A stretch of 64,000 nucleotides of DNA from Zymoseptoria tritici IPO323. Taxonomy: Eukaryota; Ascomycota; Dothideomycetes; Mycosphaerellales; Mycosphaerellaceae. The stretch spans positions 4,340,001 to 4,404,000 of the forward strand of contig NC_018218.1 in the NCBI RefSeq assembly GCF_000219625.1. The letters are read 5' to 3'. Of this stretch, positions 1 to 11,527 are shown piece after piece; the first letter of the stretch is position 1, and each line of letters starts with the position of its first letter. Position numbers and translations under genes: made by a program. The notes beneath the pieces were generated by a model, which searched no databases, had not been told where the DNA came from, and saw only the letters and a program-made list of their open reading frames with translations.

Positions 1-946
1 GTGGTTCTAGACCTCTGACGAGACGCGAGAGCAACAACCGGAGTTGTCGCGCTCAACTCCACCCTAGGATCACAGGTCGAATTACCAGGGGGTGGACTAA
101 TTGCGCTCCTGGTCTTCATTCACCTAGAGTTGCCCAACGGAGCAGAGCAACACTACCGCAGATCTCGACCATCACAAGCAATTGAGAAGCTTGAGTTTCG
201 CTGCGTTCTCGACAGCCGACCGATTCAAAGGACATTGTCGATATGATGGCGCCGCGGACGTTGGTGAAGACGGCAGACGCCATTTCCGCATTAGTCCATA
301 TGCTGCAGCGACAATGCCAGGGTCGAAAGCAAGAAGAAGTATCGACCCTAGTCAGTATTAATGCGAGTTCTTCATGAGCGAACTGCCGACATTTGTTCGA
401 ACAGGGCAGATACATTGCAGGGTAGAAGTATGAAGCGTTTCGACTTCTGGCCTCACTAATGCCTGAATGGTGTCTTAGCCGATGAGTTCCCAAAGGGCTC
501 ACCGACGCGAAGCCGGAACATCTTGCCGTCAAAGCGTTGGCGGCATGCTTTCGGGCAGAAGCGATGAGCAAGCGATGTCTCCAACGATCGCAATATCTCG
601 ATTCTCTTCCCGGTCGCTATTGTGTGCGATACGAGCTTGGATGAAACACATTCACTTACTCCCGGTAATAAGCTTTGTGACAAGCAACACTGAGCTCAGT
701 CTTAGTGGGGCGAGGCTTGTGATTCGCCACGGCATCTGGAAGTTCCTGGTGCGAATGCTCTAGGACATCGGCTGATACCACGAGCCATTGCGGTAGCGAA
801 TTTTTCCATGCTCGTGCAGCTCGTGTTGGAGTGGGAGCTGTTCAGCCCCGCTTTTTCTGCGAGACGGGATCTGTGCAGCAAACATCCTCGCGGCGGGGTT
901 CACATCGGCAGAAGAGAGAAGCAAGACCTTAGCGCGAGAGACTCGG
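1..946. other. Left edge, no supported gene
   Basis: Short overlapping open frames occur on both strands, the longest being 151 codons on the minus strand at 116-571. None shows a domain, a signal peptide or a convincing splice pattern. I see no repeat or RNA gene here. Confidence 0.4.
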
Positions 947-1309
947 ATGAAGTCCAAGATGATGGGAGCTGAGCAGCAAACGGATCCGGAGGATTTGAAA
1001 GGGAGTAATAAAACCACGACCGACGAAAGGCTCGCTCATCTCCAGTCCCAGATCAAGAATTGGCAAGCATCAAGCTTAATCTGGATCTACGTCCGAATGA
1101 TGTGCTTGTCCATTGGAGTAGAAATTCTGTTTGTCCATTATCACAACGGCTGGCTGTTACAAGAAGCTGCTCTCTGGGGTTTCGTTGGCGCCAACGTCAT
1201 GGGTGCTGTAATATCAGTACCGTCCTTCTTTCTTCAAAGACAAAACTTGAGAGATTGGCAAGAAGTGGTGCGGGAGTTTGAAATGGAGAAAGCAAAGCAG
1301 AGCTTGTGA
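947..1309 (+). CDS. Small membrane protein of unknown function
   Basis: This is a single-exon frame of 120 codons. The first 40 residues are polar and charged. They are followed by two hydrophobic stretches, roughly residues 42-62 and 68-93, which would place the protein in a membrane with a short charged C-terminal tail ending in KAKQSL. An in-frame ATG at 962 is an alternative start. I do not recognise the family. The hydrophobic pattern and the charged ends make it more gene-like than the neighbouring short frames, but there is no motif to confirm it. Confidence 0.5.
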   Translation: MKSKMMGAEQQTDPEDLKGSNKTTTDERLAHLQSQIKNWQASSLIWIYVRMMCLSIGVEILFVHYHNGWLLQEAALWGFVGANVMGAVISVPSFFLQRQNLRDWQEVVREFEMEKAKQSL

Positions 1310-2152
1310 TGAAAGACCATGGCAACGAGAGTTGATGAAGGTCAACGAATGATGGCTCGGAGGAAGAGCCCGACCTTGGAAAATCCTAGGAAGGCCAAGA
1401 GTACCTCCGTGCTCCGGATCAAACCACAAACTCTGAGCCACTGAGTTGCAAGACGCCCAATGCCGTTTTTAGGGGACCATAGAGGTATTCAAAGAGAGAG
1501 TGGAACCCGGTCCAGTATCTCTTCTCTTGCCCGCGAAGTGGCCGTGGCGAGGGGTACGGATTTTCAATGGGGTTTTACGGAGAGGACTCGGACGACGAGC
1601 CCGCTTAGGAACAAATCCGTGGTCAAGTAACAAGTATGCGAAAAGGAAGCGGAAACATTCGTATATTCTCCTGCTCGGTTCCGATAGCTCCGGTTCTGCC
1701 AGTATCATTGAATGACTCCTTGCCGTCAAACCTCTGCCCTCCAGCTCACGCCGCACACTCGATGCCACTGCGGTGGGCATTGTGCAGTGGACTTTCGGGA
1801 CCTCGGAGGTACTATATGTATCTGCTTTTTAGCCAGCAGGAGCGTCGAAAACATTTGGAGGGCCACAGATAAACGATTGCGTCGAGTTGGAGAGTATTGT
1901 TCAGTGTCTGTCACTGCGGCTGCTTCTTTGCACCACACCGTCTCTATGTTAACAGTATTGTACAGTCTTCAGGTACGCACATTGTATTCATGCCCACGTC
2001 TTTGTCAATCTCGACCTCCGGCACAGTGAGACCAAGCCCGGCAAAGCCTCGAGGTTCGAAGCTGCCGATGAGCTTTGCTGAGCATCTCTTAAGCTTGTGC
2101 AAGTAACTCCCACGCCAGCACAACTGGCCTATCCTTCATCCGTAGCCACATC
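1310..2152. other. Intergenic, no supported gene
   Basis: This lies between the small membrane protein and the 3' end of the minus-strand RRM gene. It holds only short overlapping frames without recognisable motifs. The right part is presumably the 3' untranslated region of the RRM gene. Confidence 0.5.
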
Positions 2153-3409
2153 TCAATCAGAGAACGGGCTGCTGTTGGACTTGTTATCACCAGAATCTCT
2201 GCTGTAGTCGATGCGGAGCTGGCGACCGTAGACCGACTTCTGCTCCAACAACTCCTTTGCCTTCTTTGCACTCTCCATGTCGATAAAGTCCGCGTGTGCG
2301 AAACCTCTGGGCTGTCCACTGCGGCGATCAATGGCGACACGCACATCGAGAACGTTTCGAACCTCCTTGAACAGATCTGGAGAAAATGTTAGACGCAGGG
2401 CTCACCTGAACTTCAGAAGGCGATGTGCTCACCATTCAAATCGCGATCGCTCATCTGGTAAGACATGTTGCCAATGAAGAGAGTCTTGCTTGGCTTATTT
2501 CTGGTTCCGCCCTCACGAGGAGAGAAACCGCCCTCACGACGGTCCTTCTTGAGGTGGTACTGTACCGACAAGCGACGGCCCTCAAATTCAGTGTGGTTCA
2601 GCTCTTGCTTTGCCCGGTTGGCAGCCTCTTGGTCCGAAAACTCGACGAATGCGAAACCCTTGCTCAGACCCCTAGCATCTGTGACAACTTTGCTGGATAC
2701 GACCTCGCCGAATCGTCCGAACGCGGCCTCGAGCTTTGGCGCGGTCACCTCGAAGAAAAGGTTGCCCACGTAGAGGATCTTGCTTGGAGGGTTGCCCTCC
2801 GATCGATCCTCCCATTGTCGAGGAGCGCGAGGAGTACGCTCGCCACGGTCGCCACGGTCGCTGCGCTGGGGACGTTCGCCGCGCTCGGTGCGCTCTTGTG
2901 GAGGCGAGCTGAAGGTCTGCGCGACGCTGGCGGCAGCGTCCTTGACAGTCTCGGCGGCATCGGAGGCATACTCCTGGACGGTCTCGGCGGCATCGGAAGC
3001 ATACTCCTTGACGGTCTCGGTTGCGCTGTTGTTTTCGGTGGTGGACGAACCCGCCGCATCTGCAACTTCAGGAGTGGCGATGCTCTCCTCTTTGATCTCT
3101 GCTGCTTGCTCTTCCGCGCTCGGCTCAACTGTGACTGTTTCACTTGGGTCCTGTGCCTCCGCCGGACTCGCCTCCTTCTTGTCCTCCTCAGCTGCCCATC
3201 TTAATGACTGGTGGAATGACCGATAGACCGATGGCTTTTGGGTTTGGAAAGGCGAAATGCGAGGGACGGATTTGATGGCGGAGAACTGGCGGGATGGCTG
3301 CTGCGAGATTGCGCGCACGGCGACACGGCGTAAGGCGAACCTTGATGTAATGTTAGTCGTGGTGACCAGACCATGGAGTGATCTTGTGAGCGGCATTGAG
3401 AACGTACAT
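2153..3409 (-). CDS. Mitochondrial RNA-binding protein with two RRM domains
   Basis: Exons on the minus strand are 3409-3408, 3340-2433 and 2376-2153, giving 377 residues. The first intron (3407-3341, GTACGT...CAAG) splits the start codon, so the protein starts MFALRRVAVRAISQQ, a basic amphipathic mitochondrial presequence. After an acidic Ala/Glu/Thr-rich stretch with repeats of KEYASDAAETV and an Arg/Gly-rich RGERPQRSDRGDRGER segment come two RRMs. RRM1 has RNP2-like ILYVGNLFF and RNP1-like KGFAFVEF. RRM2 has TLFIGNMSY and, across the second intron, RGFAHADF. The role is probably mitochondrial RNA metabolism, inferred from the targeting signal and RRMs. An unspliced ATG at 3396 would lie inside intron 1, and I reject it. 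Confidence 0.85.
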
Positions 3410-3908
3410 GCTGTCGTTCTGTCGGGGTCCCGAGCAGAAATACGAGGGCGTGAGAGCAGCGATCGATCGCAGGCTTATATCTTGCGGTCGGATGAAGGAT
3501 CGAATTGAAAGGAGGTGGAGGCGATAGATTGTGAGATGATGTCTTCTCCAAGCTCTGAGATGTGGTAATGGAGTTGCGGGAAACGCGAAGTTTTTTGGGT
3601 TAAGCGTGCTCGGGGGTCTCGGGTGCTTCCCGCGGCGAATTGGAAATTGATGACCGCGACGCATCTTCTTCCTCTTCTCCACCCTCAATCATCGCAATGC
3701 AACTGGCCAAGAAGGATGTGAAGAAGGACTCCATCGCATCGTGGAATATCTATGGATATCTATTATTCTGAGCCACGATTTGCCCACCGAAATCATCTCC
3801 ACTATCACAAGAACGATCACGCATCAATCCAGGGTATCACTTCAGACATATCAACACCGCTCTGCAAGCAACAGCAGAGCACCTCGCACGACACAAAGCC
3901 GTTGCCCA
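3410..3908. other. Promoter and leader of the RRM gene; 3' flank of the ankyrin gene
   Basis: Both neighbours are on the minus strand. No further gene is visible. Open frames here (for example 3752-4354 plus) are antisense shadows of the ankyrin gene. Confidence 0.5.
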
Positions 3909-6365
3909 TCATCTCAAACTGGACAGCATGCGGGAGAGTCGCGACGTACCCGTGGAAGTCGTCCCAATGGTGCCAGATGTACTCACACTGGTCCGCGAGA
4001 GCGTACTGTCTCGTCGAGCATTGCGCCGAAGCGCTGCATAATGCTTCATTCGCGGTGGCGGTCTTCGTTCGTCCACCGTTGCTCCGTGTCGAAGGAGTAA
4101 GAGCACAATCTTTTCGCGAAGAGGCGTCGGGCCTTTGGAAGCTGCCAGATACAGCGGCGTGCGCGAGACGGAGTCAGTCGCATCGATGTCTGGATGATGC
4201 TGATGGTCCAGCAACGCACCCACTTGTTCCAGCTGCTCGTTTTGGACGCAATGGTGCAACGCTGTCTTTCCGGCTTGATCGACTGCATCTTTCAAGTCCG
4301 GAGCCAGGTCCAGAAGCAGGTGAATCATCTCTCTCCCGGCTTTCCGGCTGGTGACCGCATAGTGTAACAGGCTCCATTCGTCTCCTCCTCTGACCTGCAG
4401 AGTCGTCTCGTCTCGGTCAAAGATGATCTGCACCGCCGTCATGTCGCCGGCTCGGACGGCTTTCGTGATAGGAGCCTGCTTGCTGAGGTCCAGAGGCTGG
4501 ATGTCCACATCGTGGTGCAGAAGGCAGCGAATCATGTCATGCCGCTGGCGCATCACTGCGAAATGCAACGCTGTCAGACCTGACTTATTCGCGGTGTTCG
4601 CATACGCTCCCATGGCAGGATCCAAGAGTCGATGGACGGTGCTTTCGTCCGACTGTTCCACTGCATGCATGAGGAAGGTCTTGCCTTCTGCAGACAGCCA
4701 CTCCAGGTCAAGGTCTCGGCCGGCTAGCAAATTCTGGATCTGCTCTGTGTCCTTCGATCTGATGGCTTCGACCAGCAACTCATGCTTATCGATAACCTCG
4801 TAACATTCCGCCGGCTGAGCTGTATTAGTCGAAGTCCTCCTGATGCTCTCGGTATAACTGGACGACGAGTCGTGCAACAATAGCTTGTTGAACTCTCCGG
4901 ACTCGACCGTCTTGTCCTGCCTTTCCAATATGCACACGAGTAACTGGACGCAGGCGTTCTGGTGCTTCGCCTCGTCCTCTGGTCTGTCGCCACTGCCATA
5001 CACACCCCATCGTTTCTTGAACGCGATACGGGCGTGTCTCTCGGCTTTCTCGATATCTGCGCTTGTATGGCTGAGCGCGGTGCCAGTGTTGATCAGATGC
5101 CTGTCGTAGTAGATGGATGCAAGCAAATGATGCTGTCTCGCCTGTGAGAGAGTGAGGGATTCGCCGGAGACAGGACCAGGACCCGGAGCTGCCGTCTCGC
5201 GAAGCAATTGATGCACACAATTGACTGCCTCTGCCCACTTCTTCTGCTTCTGGAGCAGTTCCGCCATCTCTTCCTGCATCATGCCTCGCGCAATAAATTC
5301 AACACCATAGTGTGCCTCGCGGATTTGCGAATTCTTGATCGCAAGGTTGAGATTGAACTCTGCTTGGTTGAAGTGGCCAGCGTCACGCTCTTCACGAGCT
5401 CGCTTGACATACGCTTGGATGTGTGCGTCTAGAATCGGCTGCGGGTAGACATCATCGTCGCTGAGCTCGTCTTCATATTGATCGTCGACCGTCGGATCCT
5501 CCCAAAATTTGTCCTCCAACTCGTCGGCTGGCGACACGGTGCCGGCCGCCGGCGTTGTCATTCCCAATGGAGTGTCCGGACTGCCGCTCGCAAGGTCTCG
5601 TCGGACTCGTGTAGAGCGGTTGTCGGGCACGTACTCCGAACTGAATCGCTCATGGACGTCTTCCGCCGCCCGGAGACATACAGAAAGGCTTCGGATCGCG
5701 TCATCGTCCGCTCTCGCCGAATGATCGGTTGCCGCCCTGGTCAACGGACCTGCAGACGTACGATGCTCGTCACGCATCGCCTGCCCTTGGTTCTCCTTCA
5801 TCTTCTCGCTCAACAAGAACTTGTGCCCTTCGATGACCTGCATCCCGACATTTTCGATCGCCTTGAGTAACTCCTCGTGGTTCGAGGTGATCGTTGCGTT
5901 CGTCTTGGATTGTTCGAACAATTGCAGTACCGCGAGATCCGTCGAGAGGGACTGTATACGTGCTTCAAGCTCCGTATTGATGCGCGTAATGGTAGGATTT
6001 CGAAGTGCTCCTTTGACTCGCTCTAGAAATACGCGCCACGCCGTCGTTCGCAGATCTGTGGACTCTAATCTGCGGATCTTCGCTTGCAAATCTTCGAGTG
6101 TCTTTGTGCACGCCTTGACAGACTCGTCGATGCGTCTCGCGACAGCCGCATCGTTGGTTGCAGACGCAGCATCGTCGACACCTTCTAACTCTCTGCTTTC
6201 CAGCACCGATTGTACTCCTCTCAGCACGCCCGCAAGACGTCTCAGTCGATCTCCGGTCTCGACGGCAATCTTGTCGGCATCTTTCACTCGCTTCAGGAAC
6301 ACGCCCGCGTAGTATGCTACTTTGATCAAGTCGCAGACCGCAGCGATGGTCTGTAGCTCCGCCAT
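3909..6365 (-). CDS. Ankyrin/TPR protein with fungal STAND-type N-terminal domain
   Basis: This is a single exon of 818 residues from the ATG at 6365 (MAELQTIAAVCDLIKVAYY). The frame stays open further upstream to 6446, but the methionine at 6365 gives the usual N-terminus of this family. Residues 1 to about 190 resemble the helical N-terminal domain that precedes NACHT/NB-ARC modules in fungal STAND proteins. An acidic disordered linker follows. About 320-530 is helical and TPR-like, with repeated KxAEAVN and HLLASIYYD type helices. About 545-785 carries at least five ankyrin repeats (GLTALHFAVMR, SLLHYAV, GKTALHHCV, SRTPLYLAAS). The tail is rich in Ser, Thr and Arg. No P-loop is visible, so the nucleotide-binding domain is absent. 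A role in recognition or signalling is inference only. Confidence 0.8.
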   Translation of the reverse strand: MAELQTIAAVCDLIKVAYYAGVFLKRVKDADKIAVETGDRLRRLAGVLRGVQSVLESRELEGVDDAASATNDAAVARRIDESVKACTKTLEDLQAKIRRLESTDLRTTAWRVFLERVKGALRNPTITRINTELEARIQSLSTDLAVLQLFEQSKTNATITSNHEELLKAIENVGMQVIEGHKFLLSEKMKENQGQAMRDEHRTSAGPLTRAATDHSARADDDAIRSLSVCLRAAEDVHERFSSEYVPDNRSTRVRRDLASGSPDTPLGMTTPAAGTVSPADELEDKFWEDPTVDDQYEDELSDDDVYPQPILDAHIQAYVKRAREERDAGHFNQAEFNLNLAIKNSQIREAHYGVEFIARGMMQEEMAELLQKQKKWAEAVNCVHQLLRETAAPGPGPVSGESLTLSQARQHHLLASIYYDRHLINTGTALSHTSADIEKAERHARIAFKKRWGVYGSGDRPEDEAKHQNACVQLLVCILERQDKTVESGEFNKLLLHDSSSSYTESIRRTSTNTAQPAECYEVIDKHELLVEAIRSKDTEQIQNLLAGRDLDLEWLSAEGKTFLMHAVEQSDESTVHRLLDPAMGAYANTANKSGLTALHFAVMRQRHDMIRCLLHHDVDIQPLDLSKQAPITKAVRAGDMTAVQIIFDRDETTLQVRGGDEWSLLHYAVTSRKAGREMIHLLLDLAPDLKDAVDQAGKTALHHCVQNEQLEQVGALLDHQHHPDIDATDSVSRTPLYLAASKGPTPLREKIVLLLLRHGATVDERRPPPRMKHYAALRRNARRDSTLSRTSVSTSGTIGTTSTGTSRLSRMLSSLR

Positions 6366-7250
6366 GTCTGCCGTGGTAAATCGTCCATGTGCAGGATTGC
6401 AGGAACTGTAGCACTGCCTGGCTATAAAAGAGGCCTGTACAGTCACCTATCATCCGTCCGAGGGTGATTCGCGGAGAAATCCTGTGATCGTTCAAGGAGT
6501 GTCAACCAAATGCCGCAGTCGCTTGTATATTGTTGCCTGCCGCAGGTTGGCCTTATTCCTCGGCTCTCGTTTTCCCTCTGTTCATTGCACTGCCACGCAG
6601 CCATGGGCTGTCTTCTCGACCCCGGACTTGCTGCAAGCGAATTCCTCCCACACTTCCCCGGACCCGCTAGCTTGCACTCCTACACACACTGCACGACGTC
6701 GATCCGTTGCCTCTTCAATCGTACAAGCGACCGGTCAAGATGCAAGTCGTGCTCGGCGTGCCGCTTGCGCCCGGGAGGCCGCCCGAAACACTCGTGGTGG
6801 AGGCTTAGCTGGCTCACCTACGCAACATGGTGATGGTACGTACATTGCACCCCGACTAATGACCGCCTTAGTATCAAGCGGCCTCAAATGTGTATACATC
6901 AGCTGAGCGCAATCCTCAGGTGCTGTTCTAGAGCTCTGCCGTTGATGTCAAGACTGACCGTCCAATATTGAGGCTTGACGGTGCGAACATCTACCGAGGC
7001 GAAGTCTCGGATGTCTTCTTGCAGAAGCGTTCGCGAACCAATCCGACGGTGAATACGTTACATACTGCAGATGCGGATGCGGATCACACCCTGGCCAAGG
7101 CTGAGTACCTCACGCTGTGCGACAAGCGACCTGCATCGCATCACAAACGCGAGATTTAATTGATAGACGGCCACGACCCGCGTGGTTTGCTGTGATCTGC
7201 AACTCCTATCGCAATCATCGCGCGACGTGCTGGCTTTATTGCAACCGGCA
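6366..7250. other. Divergent promoter region, ankyrin gene and MFS gene
   Basis: The stretch separates a minus-strand gene from a plus-strand gene. A TATAAAAG box reads on the plus strand at 6423-6430, but no convincing plus-strand gene follows it closely. Short frames at 6484-6906 lack domains. Confidence 0.4.
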
Positions 7251-9659
7251 ATGACAGACGTACAACCAAGTGAGGGTCCGCGTAGGCGCACGGGGCCTGT
7301 GAGAGATGTTGTTGACCAGGTAAATGCTGTGAACGACCTAGGATCCCAACAAGTTGCATGGTTAGCTGATCATTCGGTAGTTGTATCTCGATGATGAGTC
7401 GGTGTTCGAAGGGCAGAGGAACCTTTTCGACGATAATAATCAGGGCTTGTAAGTCGATCGTAGCTGGTTTGCACGACCAAGAAGCTGATCCGTTCGAAGA
7501 ATCGACAACCCATTGCTCCGTTTCAGCCCTCAGGAAATAGAGAAACGGACCAAAGAGTTCGTGCGAACGTACGACCTGCTGAAGCAAGAAGGAGTTTTCG
7601 TCAAGGCGAGTGTCACCCATTCACTCGACCAAATCGTCTGCGCACTGTAGACTCAAATGTTAACAAATTGCAGGCCGGCAAGATTCTTCGCGATCCCGAA
7701 GCATGGGAGTCGGTACCAGATCTCACCGCCGAGGAAAAAGATGCCCTTGTCCATGAGACCCAGCACGGCTTCTGGTCTCAGCCCAAAGAGTTCCGCGTGA
7801 CGATCATAACTCTCTGTGTCGCAGCCGTCGTCCAAGGATGGAATCAAACCGCCAGCAACGGCGCGAACTTATCCTGGCCGGAACAGCTCAATATTGGTCC
7901 TCTTGACGGCTGCAATCCGAAGGGTGGTGCGGCGTGGATCTTTGCCATCGTCAACGCAGCGCCATACTTCTCAGCGAGCTTCATCGGCTGCTGGCTGTCA
8001 GACCCGATCAGCGAGTACTTCTTCGGACGACGTCCGCCAATTGCAATATCCGGCGCACTCATCTTGGCCTCCATGATTGGCGGTGCTTGCGTTCACACAT
8101 GGCAGCAGCTGTTGGCGTGCCGGGTCATCTTAGGGATTGGGATGGGAACAAAAGCCAGCATGGTTCCTGTCTTCGCCGCGGAGATCTCGCCCGCCCACAT
8201 CAGAGGATCATTGGTGATGAATTGGCAATTGTTTGACGCACTGGGCATCTTCCTAGGATCGACAGCGAATCTGAGTGTCTCCAGTGTGGGGCGGACGGCA
8301 TGGAGATGGCAGACCGCATCATCAGTCTTCCCTACCATCGTTCTGCTCACTCTCATCTTTGTCTGCAGCGACTCGCCCAGATTCCTGATGAAGAGAGGAC
8401 CAGCCAAGTACAAGGACGCATACACGACTCTCCTTGCACTTCGTGGGCACCCGATCCTAGCAGCCAAAGAGCTGCTATATGTTCATTACCAGATGGACGT
8501 TGAGAAGCGGTTCATCTCGGGCAAGTTGACAGATGCCGAGATGGGCAACAGCTGTGTGGAAGACGACGAGCAAGAGACCAAGGCCATCCCAAGAGCTCGA
8601 GTCATGCCACATTTCGGCCCTACACGGTCCATCAACATCAACTACTGGCAGAAACTTGGCCAGCTTTTCACTAACAAGCGAATCCGACGGGCCATGGGCG
8701 CCGCCGTGGTTTGCATGATCAGCCAGCAGCTGTGTGGTAAGTCTTGACGGCATTGTGATCCTATGTCAGCGTCTGACAGTCGACTAGGTGTGAACGTGCT
8801 GGCTCTGTACTCATCCAACGTCTTCTGCAAATCGGCCAAAGACGACACTTTACAAAGCTCTCTCGAATCAGAGAACGATCCGGCCAGCAATTTTCGCCCT
8901 CTCTTCCTCAGCTGGGGCATTGGTTTGATGAACGTTCTGTTCGCCTTCCCAGCATATTACCTGATCGACCGGAAGGGTAGACGATGGCTGCTGTTGACCG
9001 CCTTGCCATTTGTAGGCTGATAATGTTCACCCCAAAGGCTGTTCGGCGCTGATGAAGCTTCTCAGATGGCTCTCTGTATGTTTGGTGCTAGCATGAGCTA
9101 CTTCATCCCAGCAGAGAGCGCCGGACGAATCCCAGCCGTTGGCGTGTGGACATATCTTTTCATGGCGTTCTACAGCTGGTCGATGGGTCCGGTTCCCTTC
9201 ACCATGTCGGCCGAAGTCTTCCCGCTCGAGAATCGGGTTGTGGGCATGTCGTTCGCGGTCTTCACGAACATGTTCGGCCTCGGTCTTCTCACATTGTTCG
9301 TGCCAGTCATCACGGACACACTCGGACATGCTGGATTGCTTGGGATCTTTGCCGGGTTGAACGTGGTCGCGTTTGTCCTCATCTTCTTCTTTGTTCGAGA
9401 GACTGCTGGCGCCATGCTTGGTCACACGCCTGGAAGCATGACTTTTGTGTCTCTCGAGGAGTTGAACTACCTGTTCGGCGTATCGACAAGAAAGCATGCA
9501 ATCTATCAAGTCAGGACAGTCATTCCGTGGATCTGGAGCCGTTATGTCAAGCGGAGTAAAGATTGCGATGAAGTTCCAGAGCAGCTTTATACTTGGAACC
9601 TTGCTAGAAAATCGCAAAGGGCCAGGCCGGAAGCTCGGGAGGATGATGCAGACTTGTAG
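7251..9659 (+). CDS. MFS sugar transporter
   Basis: Six exons: 7251-7319, 7381-7448, 7500-7605, 7674-8736, 8788-9011 and 9066-9659, giving 707 residues. The protein is a plasma-membrane sugar/H+ symporter-type member of the major facilitator superfamily. Family marks are GRRPPI after the second helix, AAEISPAHIRG near the middle, SDSPRFL (the PESPR position), QQLCGVN across the fourth intron, DRKGRR in the central C-half loop, and FVRETAG near the end. About twelve hydrophobic helices can be counted. The long N-terminus with IDNPLLRFS places it with the roughly 700-residue fungal transporters rather than the 500-residue hexose carriers. The third intron (7606-7673) has a GC donor (AAG|GCGAGT). 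Substrate is not predictable from sequence alone. Confidence 0.85.
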
Positions 9660-9755
9660 GCTGCTAAGGCCAAGGGTATTGCACAATGTTCTATGTCTAT
9701 TTAGCATGAATCGATGCTTCTGATTGTTCGAAATCCCACTTGTGAACTTATAGGG

Positions 9756-10814
9756 TTACAGTAACCCGTTCGCTTGTGGTGTGTTTTGTGCAAGTCGCAA
9801 AAGGTTACGAAGGAGCACGACGATGGTCACCTTGCCAATCGCAGGTACGTATATCGAGGCTTTTTCCTTGATGTCCGGGTTGAAGTTCTGTACTCATCAG
9901 CGACGCTCACAAGCTTCATGGACAATGGGCTCACCTTTTCGCTAGAGAAGTTGACGCAGACTGCACCTTCTCGGACGAGATTTGTTGGCACTTTGAAGGA
10001 ATCTCCTGGCACACCACTGATCACCACGTCGCTGATGGGCAAGCATTGTTCAAGAGTCCAGCCTTCCATGTCGCGCGATTCGTGCTTGATCTTCTTCAGT
10101 CCAGTGCCTCTGCTGAATTGTTGGACACCAGTCACATCGACGCTGTAGACTTCTGCGCCATCGTTGGCTAGCAATGCCGCCAACGGTCGACCGACGACTT
10201 CGCTCCGGTTGATCACGGTGATGCGCCTTCCGAAAAGTCGCTTGCCGTAATCAAGGAAGCTGTTGTAGATCTGCAGGTGTTCAAGGATCTTGATGACGGC
10301 GAGAGGCGTGCAAGGAAGGATCGATTTGATGCTGTTGTGGGGAGGATCCAAGAATCGAATGTTCTGATACATGTTGCTGATGAGTTGTGGTGAAAGGCCT
10401 TCGACATCCTTGTACATGCTGACGGTCCATTGTAGGGTCTGGTCTCTTCTCGAGTCGAACACTGGGTAGTAGACGATCATGCCGTCGACGGAGTCGTCCG
10501 TGTTGGCTTGTCGTATCTCATCCTCGAGGTCTTCGCGATCGACTTCTCTCAGGACAAAGTCGACACCACTAGAAGTCGCATTAATAACAGGGCAGGTCTT
10601 CCTCACTGTATGTCGTTGCTCACTTCTCCTTGCATGTCTTCGCCGTCCAGTCAGCGTACATACGAGCGGCCGGGTCGGCATTGGCGAGGAAACCATGCAA
10701 GCGTGGAGCACGCTCTATTGCCTTGATACCCTCGCCGACTTCTGCCAGCAAGCTCTTCGCGATTGAGCCCGCCAGCACCACTTTGCATGAGGACGATGGC
10801 GGAGGCGCAGCCAT
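9756..10814 (-). CDS. MTD1: NAD-dependent methylenetetrahydrofolate dehydrogenase
   Basis: Exons on the minus strand are 10814-10624, 10568-9935 and 9887-9756, giving 318 residues, close to the 320 of yeast Mtd1. The enzyme oxidises 5,10-methylene-THF to 5,10-methenyl-THF with NAD+ in cytosolic one-carbon metabolism. Clear family segments are GFLANADPAARMYADWT, SILPCTPLAVIKILE, VINRSEVVGRPLAALL and, after the last intron, ASIYVPAIGKVTIVVLLRN. The introns (10569-10623 and 9888-9934) are 55 and 47 nt with GTGAGC donors. Methionines upstream of 10814 are in frame, but 10814 matches the family length. The gene is divergent from the conserved small gene at 11528. Confidence 0.92.
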
Positions 10815-11527
10815 GGTGGCAGGACGTCGAGTGGTACGGCGCGGTAGAAGTGGTGCTTTCACCAAACGTGGTCGCAAAGATTGAGAAGTATCGAATGGGT
10901 CCATCTTCACAAGCAGGCATAAATGGCTAGCTCGAAAGTCAAAAATTTCCTTACGCTCATCACAGGGCAGTTCGGACTTCAAACCGAGATCACGAGCAGT
11001 CCTCTCTTGAAATACCCACCGAGACAGCGATCGTCGATGGTATACCTCGAGTCTTCACGAAGCATGTGCTACATCCTCCTACACTCATACTCAGCGCGAT
11101 GGTCGTCAAACGTGCGGCCACGCGAGAAGAGCATCAAATTTTAAGCTTTCAAGGCTAGCTCTACCGTCCGGATGCGGCTCGGCGATCGACGGGCCCTGAT
11201 TCTCGGATCGCGGCTCGAATCACCACGAGGCTCACCAGCGCATCGCCTTTTCAACGTCGGCAGCGTGCCAACATCACTTCGTTCGAGTACCTTACGGTAG
11301 CTAATAGATCTATGGGAGGCCGTGACTGTTCGCAATCCCCAAATGTCGAAGATGGTGTCCATCGACAATGCCCGGACGGAGCTCACCCGACCATGCGCTC
11401 GGCCAACGGGTAATTCTAGCCGATCTGTGGAGGCACAGCTTCGCCAGGAACAGATCTCATCCACGCAGCATTCTGAACAACCACACCTGATTCCACATTA
11501 CCCTCCGACGCATACCTGACGATCATC
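10815..11527. other. Divergent promoter region
   Basis: This lies between the MTD1 start and the plus-strand gene at 11528. No further gene, repeat or RNA could be supported. Confidence 0.5.
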
